64,000 nucleotides of DNA, from assembly GCF_003590795.1 (NCBI RefSeq), contig NZ_QYUL01000001.1, forward strand, positions 513,001 through 577,000, written 5' to 3'. The stretch is from Azospirillum cavernae. Its GTDB lineage: Bacteria; Pseudomonadota; Alphaproteobacteria; Azospirillales; Azospirillaceae. This document shows, in pieces, positions 25,376-34,746 of the stretch (position 1 is the stretch's first letter; the number at the start of each line of letters is the position of its first letter). The notes under the pieces were generated by a model. That model had not been told where the DNA came from. It did not search any database and was given only the letters and a program-made list of their open reading frames with translations. The position numbers and the translations under genes were made by a program.

Positions 25376-26854
25376 GTGACGGGCGACGAGGAAAATTCCT
25401 GCTTTCTAAACGCGGCGGTTTGGACCGACCGCCTGTTTGACGGAACTTGGTTGTTGTCGGGCGGTGGAACGCGCGACGTTCACGAACCGGCGACCGGAGC
25501 CACGCTGACCCGCGTCGGGTTGGCCAACCCGCAAGACGTCGCGGCGGCGGCGAAAGCGGCGGCGGCGGCGCAACCCGCCTGGGCGGCGCTGCCCGCCCGC
25601 GACCGCGCCGCCGTGTTCCGTCGCGCGGCGGACGCGCTGGAGCGAAACGCCGAGGAGTTGGTCCGCTTCATCGTCCGGGAAACCGGCTCGATTCCCGGCA
25701 AGGGTCAGCATGAGGTGCGGGAGGCGATCACCATCCTGCACCGCGCGGCGGCGATGCCGCTGGAGGCGGTCGGCCAATTGCTGCCCGCCGCGCCCGGTCA
25801 TTTGAGCATGGCGCGGCGCGTGCCGCATGGCGTGGTCGGCGTCATCTCGCCCTTCAATTTTCCGCTGATTCTGTCGTTGCGCGCGGTCGCTCCGGCGCTG
25901 GCCGCTGGCAACGCGGTGGTGCTGAAGCCCGACCCGCGCACGCCGGTGACGGGCGGCTTCATCATCGCCCGCGCCTTTGATGAGGCCGGATTGCCCAAGG
26001 GGGTTCTGCACGTCCTGCCCGGCGGGGCCGACGCGGGCGAGGCGCTGGTGACGGATCCGCACATCCGCATGATCGGCTTCACAGGATCGACCAACGTCGG
26101 GCGGCGCATCGGCGAGTTGGCCGGGCGCCATCTGAAGAAAACCGCCCTGGAGTTGGGCGGCAAAAGCGCGCTGATCGTTTTGGAGGACGCCGACCCGGAA
26201 CGGGCGGCCAGCAACGTCGCCTGGGGCGCTTATCTGCATCAAGGACAGATCTGCATGGCCTCGGGCCGCATCCTGGTGCAGGAACGCATCGCGCCCGCGT
26301 TGATCGCGCGGCTGGTGGAAAAGGCCAGCCGCCTGCCGGTCGGCGATCCGGCGAGCGGGGCGGTGGCGCTTGGCCCGTTGATCGACGCGGGCCAGCGCGA
26401 CCGCGTTCACGCCATCGTGCAGGACAGCGTCGCGGCGGGCGCCCGTCTGGAATCCGGCGGCACCTTCGAGGGGCTGTTCTACCGTCCGACCGTGCTGTCG
26501 GGCGTGCGCCCCGGCATGCGCGCCTTTGAGGAGGAGGTGTTCGGCCCGGTCGCCACCATCGCCACCTTCGGCGATGACGACGAGGCGGTCGCCCTGGCCA
26601 ACCGCACCGATTACGGGCTGTCGGGCGCGGTGATCTCGCCCAACCTCGCCCGCGCCATGGCCATCGCCGAGCGGCTGAACACCGGCATGGTCCATGTCAA
26701 CGACCAGACGGTGGCCGACGAATGCGTCAATCCCTTTGCCGGGCGTGGGGCGTCGGGCAATGGCGGCGCGGTCGGCGGTCCCGCCGATTGGGAGCAATTC
26801 ACCCAATGGCGCTGGACGACCGTCAAGCCGACGCCCCCCGCCTATCCGTTTTGA
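25376..26854 (+). CDS. Benzaldehyde-type aldehyde dehydrogenase
   Basis: A 492-residue NAD(P)+ aldehyde dehydrogenase. It has FTGSTNVG near residue 235, the general base in ALELGGKSA (Glu259) and the nucleophile in HQGQICMASGR (Cys293). The HQGQICMA context and SPFNFPL at residue 158 are typical of benzaldehyde/vanillin dehydrogenases (XylC-like). I start it at the GTG at 25376, eight bases after AGGGAGG; the upstream in-frame codons lie in the leader. It is the first gene after the sigma54 promoter and is paired with an aryl-alcohol dehydrogenase 11 bp downstream. It would make an aromatic acid. Confidence 0.88.
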   Translation: MTGDEENSCFLNAAVWTDRLFDGTWLLSGGGTRDVHEPATGATLTRVGLANPQDVAAAAKAAAAAQPAWAALPARDRAAVFRRAADALERNAEELVRFIVRETGSIPGKGQHEVREAITILHRAAAMPLEAVGQLLPAAPGHLSMARRVPHGVVGVISPFNFPLILSLRAVAPALAAGNAVVLKPDPRTPVTGGFIIARAFDEAGLPKGVLHVLPGGADAGEALVTDPHIRMIGFTGSTNVGRRIGELAGRHLKKTALELGGKSALIVLEDADPERAASNVAWGAYLHQGQICMASGRILVQERIAPALIARLVEKASRLPVGDPASGAVALGPLIDAGQRDRVHAIVQDSVAAGARLESGGTFEGLFYRPTVLSGVRPGMRAFEEEVFGPVATIATFGDDDEAVALANRTDYGLSGAVISPNLARAMAIAERLNTGMVHVNDQTVADECVNPFAGRGASGNGGAVGGPADWEQFTQWRWTTVKPTPPAYPF

Positions 26855-26865
26855 GGAGGACCGGC

Positions 26866-27963
26866 ATGCGCATTCAAGCCGCCGTCGCCCGCATTGCCAA
26901 AGGGCCGCTGTCGATTGAAAGTCTGGAGTTGGAGGAGCCGCGCGACGACGAAATTCTGGTCCGCGTCGTGGCGACCGGCGTGTGTCACACCGATCTGGTG
27001 GTGCGCGACGGCGTGCTGCCGACCCCGTTGCCCGTCGTGCTGGGCCATGAGGGCGCCGGCGTGGTCGAGCGCGTCGGGCGGGCCGTGACCAAGGTCAAGC
27101 CGGGGGATCCGGTGGTGATGACCTTCAACTCCTGCGGAAGCTGCCCAAGCTGCGCCGACCACGCGCACAGCTATTGCCACGAGTTCTTTCCCCGCAACTT
27201 CTTCGCCGCCCGCCCCGACGGCACCACGGCGTTGTCGCGCGACGGGGAGCGCGTCCACAGCCATTTCTTCGGCCAGTCCTCCTTCGCCAGCCACGCGATT
27301 TGCCGGGAGCGCAACGTCGTCAAGGTTCCCGCCGACGCGCCGTTGGAGCTTCTCGGGCCGTTGGCCTGCGGGGTGCAGACGGGGGCCGGGGCGGTGATGA
27401 ACGCGCTGGCGGTGTCAGCGGGCCAATCCATCGCCGTGTTCGGCACGGGATCGGTCGGCCTGTCGGCGGTGATGGCGGCCCGCGTGGTCGGCGCGACCAC
27501 CATCGTCGCGGTGGACACCAACGACGCCCGCCTCGCCTTCGCGCGGGAGGTCGGGGCGACCCACGCCTTCAACCCGAAGGAGGGCGGCGTCATCGAACGG
27601 ATTCTGGCGCTGGGCGGGGCCGGGCTGAATCACGCGCTGGACACCACCGGACAGGCGGCGGTGATCCGCGACGCCATGGCCTGCTTGGCCCCGCGCGGTT
27701 GTTGCGGCGTGCTGGGCGCCTCGCCCATGGGCAGCGAGATCACGCTGGATCAGGTTCATTTCATGAGCGGCGGGCGGCGGTTGATCGGTATCGTCGAGGG
27801 GGACGCCAATTCCGACAGTTTCATCCCGACGTTGATTGAGCTGCAACGGCAGGGCCGCTTTCCGTTCGACCGGATGATCCGCGCCTACCCCTTCGCCGCC
27901 ATCGAGGAGGCCATTCACGACATGGAGGCCGGGCGGACGATCAAGCCGGTTTTGATGATGTGA
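26866..27963 (+). CDS. Zinc-dependent aryl-alcohol dehydrogenase
   Basis: A 365-residue class III-like zinc alcohol dehydrogenase. Catalytic zinc ligands are visible as Cys40 (GVCHTD), His61-Glu62 (GHEGAG) and the Cys of LACGVQTG; structural zinc ligands are Cys90, Cys93, Cys96 and Cys104. A GTGSVGLSAVMAARV nucleotide motif follows near residue 189. Length and motifs match benzyl alcohol dehydrogenase (XylB). It would oxidise an aromatic alcohol to the aldehyde used by the preceding enzyme. GAGGAGG stands just before the start; the annotated frame upstream is shadow. Confidence 0.9.
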   Translation: MRIQAAVARIAKGPLSIESLELEEPRDDEILVRVVATGVCHTDLVVRDGVLPTPLPVVLGHEGAGVVERVGRAVTKVKPGDPVVMTFNSCGSCPSCADHAHSYCHEFFPRNFFAARPDGTTALSRDGERVHSHFFGQSSFASHAICRERNVVKVPADAPLELLGPLACGVQTGAGAVMNALAVSAGQSIAVFGTGSVGLSAVMAARVVGATTIVAVDTNDARLAFAREVGATHAFNPKEGGVIERILALGGAGLNHALDTTGQAAVIRDAMACLAPRGCCGVLGASPMGSEITLDQVHFMSGGRRLIGIVEGDANSDSFIPTLIELQRQGRFPFDRMIRAYPFAAIEEAIHDMEAGRTIKPVLMM

Positions 27964-28011
27964 TCCAACAGCCTTTCCACCGAATCCTCGCCGCTTGAGA
28001 CCAAAGAAAAA

Positions 28012-28038
28012 GGGCCGCCACCCCACCAAGGCGGACCC
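28012..28038 (+). other. Hairpin in the spacer before the DUF1302 gene
   Basis: GGGCCGCC (28012-28019) pairs with GGCGGACCC (28030-28038) with one bulged base and a ten-base loop. It lies in the 110-bp gap between the alcohol dehydrogenase and the envelope module. It may attenuate transcription or protect mRNA, setting different expression levels for the two halves of the operon. Confidence 0.35.
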
Positions 28039-28073
28039 AGCAACGCAACCATCAAGACAGGGAAACGCACTGC

Positions 28074-29747
28074 ATGAAACGGCTTTTTCTTGCCGGGACG
28101 GCGCTGGTCGCCGTCACCGTTGGCCCGGCGCTGTCCGCGCGGGCTGAAAATTTCACCTTTGACGATTCCGATTTCAAGATCAGTTGGGACAACACGGTCA
28201 AATACAGCACGGCCTATCGCCTGAGCGACCCCAAGGCGTCGATGCTGACCGACACCAACCTTGACGACGGAAACCGCAACTTCAAGGCCGGTTTCACCTC
28301 CAACCGCGCCGACATCCTGTCGGAACTGACGGCGGGAACGCGCGATTATGGGTTTCGGGTCAGCGGCGCGGCGTGGTTCGACACGCTTTATCTGCGCGGC
28401 AACGACAATGATTCCCCCGCCACCGCGAACCCGACCAGCGTCGCCAACGACCGTTTCACCGGGGCGACGCGCACCGTCCATGGCCGCAACGTCGAGCTGA
28501 TGGACGCCTTCGCCTATGGCAATGCCTCGCTGGACGACACGCGGTTGACGGGTCGGCTGGGGCGGCACTCGTTGATTTACGGCGAAAGCCTGTTTTTCGG
28601 CGCCAACGGCGTCGCCGCCGCCCAGCAGCCCATCGACCTCATCAAGCTGCTGAGCGTGCCGAGCACCCAGTTCAAGGAGGTGCTGTTGCCGGTCTGGCAG
28701 GCGTCGGGCACCGTGCAACTGCGTGAAAACCTGTCGGTCGGCGGCTATTACCAACTGCAATGGCGCAACACGCGCCTGCCCGCGTCGGGCAGCGCTTTCA
28801 GCACGGCGGATTTCGTCGGCGCCGGCGCGGAGCGGATCGTCGTCGGCGGCCCGGTCCTGCCCGGCGGCGGCCCGGCGGCCTTCTGGCGCGGCAAGGACAT
28901 CAAGGCGCGCGACAGCGGCCAGTTCGGCGCGCAGGTGCGCTACACGCCCGAAGACACCGATTACGAGTTCGGTCTCTATTTCGCCCAGTATCACGACAAG
29001 ACGCCGCAGCTCTATTTGGTTCCCAGCGCCAACCCGACCGCCGCGCAATTGCGCTCCGGCAACCTCGGCGAATTGCGCCATGTCTACCCCGAAGACGTCC
29101 GCACGGTCGGCGCCAGCCTCAGCACGGTGGTTGGCCGCGCCAACGTGGCGGGCGAAGTGTCCTATCGCTGGAACGCGCCGCTGGTCAGCGACCCGCAAAC
29201 CGCGCTGCCGGGCGTGCTGGCCGACAACAAGGATCACCCGCTTTACGCCGTTGGCCGGACGCTGCACGCGCAAGCCTCGGCGATCTACGCCTTCACGCCG
29301 AACGACCTGTGGGACGGCGCGTCGGTCGCCGCTGAAATCGCGTGGAACACGCGGGTCGGCATCGACAAGAACCCGGCGGCGCTGGATCCCAACAGCACCC
29401 GCTCGGCGCTGGGCATCCGTGGCGTCTTCACGCCGACCTATTTCCAGATCGCCAACGGGCTGGACGTCAATGTTCCCATCGGTTTGGGCTACACGCCCTA
29501 TGGCCGGTCCTCCGCTGTGGGCAATTTCAACGGCGGCGCGTCGCGCGGCGGCGACATCAGCGTCGGCGCTGACTTCACCTATCAATCGACGTGGAACTTC
29601 GGCATCAACGCCACCCACTATTTCGGCCCGGCGGGAGTCCTGCTGACCGCCGCCGATCCGACGGCGACGCCGGTGCAACGGCTGACCTTCAAGCAGACGA
29701 TGAAGGGGCGCGATTTCGTCGGCGCCTATCTGAAGCGCTCGTTCTAA
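28074..29747 (+). CDS. DUF1302-family outer-membrane protein
   Basis: A 557-residue exported protein with signal peptide MKRLFLAGTALVAVTVGPALSARA and many predicted beta strands ending in YLKRSF with terminal Phe, as in outer-membrane barrels. The early FKISWDNTVKYSTAYRLSD text and the LGRHSLIYGESLFFG segment are typical of DUF1302. Genes of this family are regularly found with DUF1329, BNR/YCF48 and RND genes in degraders of hydrophobic compounds such as steroids, terpenes and alkanes, where they are thought to aid uptake. The location and association are solid; the mechanism is not established. Confidence 0.85.
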   Translation: MKRLFLAGTALVAVTVGPALSARAENFTFDDSDFKISWDNTVKYSTAYRLSDPKASMLTDTNLDDGNRNFKAGFTSNRADILSELTAGTRDYGFRVSGAAWFDTLYLRGNDNDSPATANPTSVANDRFTGATRTVHGRNVELMDAFAYGNASLDDTRLTGRLGRHSLIYGESLFFGANGVAAAQQPIDLIKLLSVPSTQFKEVLLPVWQASGTVQLRENLSVGGYYQLQWRNTRLPASGSAFSTADFVGAGAERIVVGGPVLPGGGPAAFWRGKDIKARDSGQFGAQVRYTPEDTDYEFGLYFAQYHDKTPQLYLVPSANPTAAQLRSGNLGELRHVYPEDVRTVGASLSTVVGRANVAGEVSYRWNAPLVSDPQTALPGVLADNKDHPLYAVGRTLHAQASAIYAFTPNDLWDGASVAAEIAWNTRVGIDKNPAALDPNSTRSALGIRGVFTPTYFQIANGLDVNVPIGLGYTPYGRSSAVGNFNGGASRGGDISVGADFTYQSTWNFGINATHYFGPAGVLLTAADPTATPVQRLTFKQTMKGRDFVGAYLKRSF

Positions 29748-29770
29748 GACTGAATTCCAGGAGCATCTCC

Positions 29771-31129
29771 ATGAAATTGACCACGGTTCTGGCTGCCGCT
29801 GGCGCGCTTCTCTGCGTCCAGACCGGCGCCGCGCTGGCCTTTGTCACCGCTGAAGAAGCGGCGAAGCTTGGCTCCTCCCTCACCCCGATGGGCGCGGAGC
29901 GGGCGGGCAACAAAGAGGGGACGATTCCCCGCTGGGAGGGTGGCTACACCAAGCCGCTGCCCGGCTACACGCCGGGCGCGCCGCGCCCCGACCCGTTCGC
30001 CGCCGACAAGCAGACCCTGTCGATCAGCGGCAAAAACGTTGGCCAATACGCTGAGAAGCTGAGCGACGGCACGCGCGCCTTGCTGGCGAAATACCCCGCC
30101 ATGCGGCTGGACGTCTACCCGACCCGCCGCAGCGCCGCCGCGCCGCAATGGGTCTATGACAACACCGCCAAGAACGCGACCCGCGCGAAATTGAGCAGCG
30201 ACGGCTTCGGCGTCGAGGGCGCTTATGGCGGGATTCCCTTCCCCATTCCGGCCAACGGCTATGAAGCGATCTGGAATCACCGGCTGGGTTGGCTGGGCGA
30301 GAGCGCGGAATATTCGCTCGGCACCTGGGTGGTGACGCCGGACGGCAACAAGGTGCAGCCCTCGGCGGGCGACGAGTATCTGCAATACCCCTATAATTAC
30401 AAAGACGGCGATCTCGGCTCCTACAAGGGAATCTATCAGTACGGCAAATTCATCCAGAGCCGTCCGGCCTCGCGCGCGGGCGAAGCGATTTTGGTGCATG
30501 AGCCGTCCAGCGCCGAGAAGGCCCGCGCCATCTGGCAGTATCTGGTTGGTCAGCGCCGGGTGCGCCGCGCCCCGTCCGTCGCCTACGACACGCCCGATTT
30601 CGTGACCTCCGGCGTTGGTTTCTTCGACGAAGCCTTCATGATGTTCGGCCCGGTCGATCACCATGAATTCAAGCTGGTCGGCAAGAAGGAACTCTATGTT
30701 CCCTACAACAACAACCGCGCGGCGGCGGCGGATCCCGACAAGCTGCTGGGCGGCCAATTCCTCAACCCCGATCTGGTGCGCTGGGAGTTGCACCGCGTTT
30801 GGGTGGTTGACGCGACGCTGGCCGAGGGCAAGCGCCACGTCGTGCAGAAGCGCCGCTATTACCTGGACGAGGACAGTTGGCAGATCCTGATGTTCGACGG
30901 CTGGGACGCGCAAGGCCAGTTGTGGCGGCACAACTACACCCTGACCCTGCTGGCCCCGGACCTTCCGGCCCTGATCGGCACGGTGATGTGGGGCGGTTAT
31001 GACCTGCGCACCGGCTCCTACTATCTGAACGCGGCGTCGAACGGTCTGCCGACCCAGTACAAGGCGGTCGCCCGGCGTCCCAACGAGGCGTTCAGCCCCG
31101 ACGACCTCGCCGGACGCAGCGTCCAGTGA
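29771..31129 (+). CDS. DUF1329-family exported protein
   Basis: A 452-residue protein with a Sec signal (cleavage after ALAF or nearby) and the DUF1329 hallmark sequences: LTPMGAERAGNKEGTIPRWEGG at residues 37-58, IPFPIPANGYEAIWNH near residue 157, and a C-terminal RRYYLDEDSWQILMFDGWDAQGQLWR. The fold is thought to be LolA-like, with a hydrophobic cavity, which would suit carrying a lipid or hydrophobic substrate across the periplasm. It lies 23 bp after the DUF1302 gene. The ATG at 29771 follows AGGAGCATCTCC. Confidence 0.85.
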   Translation: MKLTTVLAAAGALLCVQTGAALAFVTAEEAAKLGSSLTPMGAERAGNKEGTIPRWEGGYTKPLPGYTPGAPRPDPFAADKQTLSISGKNVGQYAEKLSDGTRALLAKYPAMRLDVYPTRRSAAAPQWVYDNTAKNATRAKLSSDGFGVEGAYGGIPFPIPANGYEAIWNHRLGWLGESAEYSLGTWVVTPDGNKVQPSAGDEYLQYPYNYKDGDLGSYKGIYQYGKFIQSRPASRAGEAILVHEPSSAEKARAIWQYLVGQRRVRRAPSVAYDTPDFVTSGVGFFDEAFMMFGPVDHHEFKLVGKKELYVPYNNNRAAAADPDKLLGGQFLNPDLVRWELHRVWVVDATLAEGKRHVVQKRRYYLDEDSWQILMFDGWDAQGQLWRHNYTLTLLAPDLPALIGTVMWGGYDLRTGSYYLNAASNGLPTQYKAVARRPNEAFSPDDLAGRSVQ

Positions 31130-31166
31130 CCCTGTCGGCTCCCGAATCTGTTCAGGATGAGCGCGC

Positions 31167-32300
31167 ATGAAGATCCGCTTTCCCCTTGGGCGTTTTCTGG
31201 CGGTGGCGGTTGTCTCCATCGCTGGCGCGGCCTTGCCCGGCGGCGTCCGGGCGGCTGACGCCGATTATCCGGTGCTGTCGCAACCGGCCATCGTCTCGCC
31301 AAAGGCGGCGGGCGCGGCCATGCTGGGGCTGGCGCGCGCCGGTCAACGGCTGGTCGCGGTGGGCGAGCGCGGCATCATCCTGCTGTCCGACGACCAGGGC
31401 GGGCGTTGGCGGCAGGCCCGCGTTCCGGTCAGCGTCAGCCTGACCGCCGTCCGTTTCGTCACGGAACGGACGGGTTGGGCCGTCGGCCATTTCGGCGTGG
31501 TGTTGCGCAGCGACGACGGCGGCGAAAGCTGGGTCAAGCAGTTGGACGGCGTCGCGGCGGCGCGGTTGGCCGAACAGGCCGCCTCGCAGATGGCGCAACA
31601 GGGGCTGCCTGAGGCGGAGCGGTTGCGGGAGTCCTCCCTGCACCTGGTCGAGGAGGGGCCGGACAAGCCCTTCCTCGACCTCTTTTTCGCCAACGAGCGC
31701 GACGGCTTCGTCATCGGCGCCTACAACCTGATATTCCGCACCCGCGACGGCGGCCAGAGTTGGACGCCCTGGATGAGCCGTTTGGAGAACCCGAAAGGGT
31801 TGCATCTTTACGGCGTCGCGCAGGGCGGCGGCGGCGAACTTTACATCGTTGGGGAGCAGGGCTTGCTGCTGCGCTCCACCGATGGGGGGGAGCGGTTCGC
31901 GGCGCTTCCCTCCCCCTACAAGGGAAGCTGGTTCGGCGTGCTGTCGACGGGGGAGGGGAGCGTTCTGGCCTATGGCCTGCGCGGCAGCCTCTACCGCTCC
32001 ACCGACCGGGGCGAAAGCTGGCGGGCCATCGACACTGGGGTCGCCAGCGGTCTCGGCGCCGGGCTGGCGCTGGGCGACGGAACGCTGGTGCTGGCGAGCC
32101 AGACCGGCGATCTGCTGACCAGCCGAGACGGCGGCGCCAGCTTCCAGCCCGCCGCCGGGCGGAAGCTGCCCGTGACCGCGCTGGCCGAACGCGCGGACGG
32201 GCGTTTGGCCGTCGCGAGTTTGCGCGGGGTGTTGTCGCTTGACCCGCCAGCCTCCCTGGATTCCCCCCTCAACGCCCCGGCGAAAGGAGCCGTCCGATGA
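31167..32300 (+). CDS. YCF48/BNR-repeat exported protein
   Basis: A 377-residue protein with a signal peptide (residues 1-30, ending GGVRAAD) and a seven-bladed propeller built from repeats with LLSDDQGGRWRQ, LRSDDGGESWVK, FRTRDGGQSWTP, LRSTDGGERFAA, YRSTDRGESWRA and LTSRDGGASFQP. These Ser/Thr-x-Asp-x-Gly-x-x-Trp units are the BNR/YCF48 signature. In this gene context it probably scaffolds the envelope module in the periplasm. Its stop overlaps the RND gene by four bases. Confidence 0.85.
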   Translation: MKIRFPLGRFLAVAVVSIAGAALPGGVRAADADYPVLSQPAIVSPKAAGAAMLGLARAGQRLVAVGERGIILLSDDQGGRWRQARVPVSVSLTAVRFVTERTGWAVGHFGVVLRSDDGGESWVKQLDGVAAARLAEQAASQMAQQGLPEAERLRESSLHLVEEGPDKPFLDLFFANERDGFVIGAYNLIFRTRDGGQSWTPWMSRLENPKGLHLYGVAQGGGGELYIVGEQGLLLRSTDGGERFAALPSPYKGSWFGVLSTGEGSVLAYGLRGSLYRSTDRGESWRAIDTGVASGLGAGLALGDGTLVLASQTGDLLTSRDGGASFQPAAGRKLPVTALAERADGRLAVASLRGVLSLDPPASLDSPLNAPAKGAVR

Positions 32301-34717
32301 AAGCGGATGACGTGATGGACCATCAGCCGGTGGTCGCCCGGCTGGAGGATTTTGATCCGGCGTCGGGCGACCGTCTGGAACGCGCGCTGTTCAACCACCG
32401 CCCGCTGGTCGTTCTGTTGTGTCTGCTCGCCACGCTGTTGCTGTCGGTGGCGGCGGTGCGTCTTGGTCTGAACGCCAGTTTCGAGAAGACGATTCCCGCC
32501 CGCCATCCTTTCATCGTCGCCTATCTTGAACACCGCGCCGATCTGGGGGGCTTGGGCAACGCCGTGCGCATCGCGGTGGAAACCACGGGCGAGAGCATCT
32601 TCGACGCGGGCTATCAGGACACGCTGCGGCGGATCAACGACGAGGTGTATCTGCTGCCCGGCGTGGATCGTCCCTTCATGAAGTCGCTGTGGACCCCGAC
32701 CACCCGCTGGACCGCCGTGACCGAGGATGGCGTCGATGGCGGCACCGTGGTGCCGGAGGGGTATGACGGCTCGCCGCAAAGCCTGGACGCCCTGCGCGCC
32801 AACGTCGAACGGTCGGGCGAGGTCGGGCAGTTGGTCGCCATCAATTTCCGCTCCAGCGTGCTGTTCGTCCCGTTGCTCGACGCCGATCCGCAGACCGGCA
32901 AGCCGCTGGACTACCGTCGGCTTTCCGACAGCCTGGAGGACATCCGCCAGCGTTATCAGAGCGACCGGATCCGCATCCACGTCACCGGCTTCGCCAAGGT
33001 GGTCGGCGATCTGATCGAGGGGCTGGAGCAGGTGATGCTGTTCTTCCTGCTGGCGGTGGTCATCGCTGGCGGGGTTGTGTTCGGCTACACCCGCTGCGTC
33101 CGCAGCACGCTGCTGGTCGTCGCCTGTTCGCTGGTGGCGGTGGTGTGGCAGTTCGGGCTGCTGGCGCTGACGGGCTATGAGTTGGATCCTTATTCGATTC
33201 TGGTGCCCTTCCTGGTCTTCGCCATCGGCATGAGCCACGGCGCGCAGAAGATGAACGGCATCATGCAGGACATCGGGCGCGGCACGCACAAGGTGGTGGC
33301 GGCGCGCTACACCTTCCGCCGCCTGTTCCTGGCCGGGTTGACGGCGCTGCTGTGCGACGCCGTCGGCTTCGCCGTGCTCATCATCATCCCCATCCAGGCG
33401 ATTCAGGATCTGGCGGTGATCGCCAGCATCGGCGTCGCCGTGTTGATCTTCACCAACCTGATCCTGCTGCCGATCCTGCTGTCCTACCTCGGCGTCAGCC
33501 CGCGCGCCGCCGCGCTCAGCCTGAAGAAGGACGAGCAGGACGGGCCGGAGCGTCATTGGCTGTGGCGGACGCTGGATCTGTTCACCCGGCGCGGTTGGGC
33601 GGCGGCGGCCATCGTCGTTTCGGCGGGGCTGGCGGTCGGCGGTTACGCGGTCAGCCTGGATTTGAAGGTCGGCGACCTCGACCCCGGCGCGCCGGAACTG
33701 CGGGCCGACTCCCGCTACAACCGCGACAGCGCCTTCATGGTCGCCAACTACGCGGCGAGTTCGGACATTTTCGTTGTGATGGTCGAAACGCCGACCGACC
33801 GTTGCACCAGCTACGCCACCTTGTCGGCGGTGGACCGGCTGGCCTGGTCGCTGGAGCAGTTGCCCGGCGTGGAGGCGACCCACTCGATGGCCGGTCTTAG
33901 CAAGCTGGCCGGGGTTGGCTACAACGAGGGGAACGTCAAATGGTATGAGCTGATCGCCAACGACAGCGCGCTCGGTTCCGTGCAGAATCACGCCCCGCGC
34001 GAGCTGTTCAACAAGGGCTGTTCGCTCCTGTCCCTCTACGTTTATCTCCAGGACCACAAGGCCGACACGCTGGCCCGCGTCGTCGCGGCGGTGGAGGGCT
34101 TCGCCGCTCAAAACAACGGCCCGAACCTGCGCTTCGTGCTGGCCGCCGGGAACGCCGGGATCGAGGCCGCGACCAACATCGTCGTGCACAAGGCGATGCG
34201 CGAGATGCTGCTGTGGGTTTATGGCGCGGTGGTCGTCCTGTGCTGGATCACCTTCCGCTCCTGGCGGGCGGTGCTGGTGGCGGTGCTGCCGCTGATGCTG
34301 ACCTCGATCCTGTGCGAAGCCTTGATGGTCTGGCTGGGCATGGGGGTGAAGGTGGCGACCTTGCCGGTCATCGCGCTGGGCGTCGGCATCGGCGTGGATT
34401 ACGCGCTGTATGTGCTGAGCGTTATGCTGGCCCATCTGCGCCAGGGGGCGAGCCTGTCGGAGGCCTATTACCGGGCGCTGCTGTTCACCGGGCGGGTGGT
34501 GATGCTGACCGGCGTCACGCTGGCCGTCGCGGTGGCGACCTGGGTGTGGTCGCCGATCAAGTTCCAGGCTGACATGGGCATTCTGCTGGCCTTCATGTTC
34601 CTGTGGAACATGCTGGGCGCGCTGGTTCTGCTGCCCGCGCTGGCCTGCTTCCTGCTGCCCAAGGCGTCCCGCCCGGCGGGCGCGGCGACGCCCGCGCCGG
34701 TGTTGGCGGCGCTGTGA
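32297..34717 (+). CDS. MMPL/RND-superfamily permease
   Basis: An 806-residue inner-membrane protein. After the first membrane helix (near residue 40) it has a periplasmic domain, a cluster of helices from about 240 to 400, a second periplasmic domain and a second cluster from about 630 to 800, the two-fold layout of RND/MMPL proteins. Sequences such as FLVFAIGMSHGAQKMNG and VIALGVGIGVDYALYVLSV carry the expected charged residues in helices 4 and 10. It is the last gene of the sigma54 operon. Together with DUF1302, DUF1329 and YCF48 proteins it likely forms a trans-envelope transport path; direction is unproven. Confidence 0.85.
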   Translation: MKADDVMDHQPVVARLEDFDPASGDRLERALFNHRPLVVLLCLLATLLLSVAAVRLGLNASFEKTIPARHPFIVAYLEHRADLGGLGNAVRIAVETTGESIFDAGYQDTLRRINDEVYLLPGVDRPFMKSLWTPTTRWTAVTEDGVDGGTVVPEGYDGSPQSLDALRANVERSGEVGQLVAINFRSSVLFVPLLDADPQTGKPLDYRRLSDSLEDIRQRYQSDRIRIHVTGFAKVVGDLIEGLEQVMLFFLLAVVIAGGVVFGYTRCVRSTLLVVACSLVAVVWQFGLLALTGYELDPYSILVPFLVFAIGMSHGAQKMNGIMQDIGRGTHKVVAARYTFRRLFLAGLTALLCDAVGFAVLIIIPIQAIQDLAVIASIGVAVLIFTNLILLPILLSYLGVSPRAAALSLKKDEQDGPERHWLWRTLDLFTRRGWAAAAIVVSAGLAVGGYAVSLDLKVGDLDPGAPELRADSRYNRDSAFMVANYAASSDIFVVMVETPTDRCTSYATLSAVDRLAWSLEQLPGVEATHSMAGLSKLAGVGYNEGNVKWYELIANDSALGSVQNHAPRELFNKGCSLLSLYVYLQDHKADTLARVVAAVEGFAAQNNGPNLRFVLAAGNAGIEAATNIVVHKAMREMLLWVYGAVVVLCWITFRSWRAVLVAVLPLMLTSILCEALMVWLGMGVKVATLPVIALGVGIGVDYALYVLSVMLAHLRQGASLSEAYYRALLFTGRVVMLTGVTLAVAVATWVWSPIKFQADMGILLAFMFLWNMLGALVLLPALACFLLPKASRPAGAATPAPVLAAL

Positions 34718-34746
34718 GGCGGGCGCGGGGCGTGGGGCGGGGGGCT

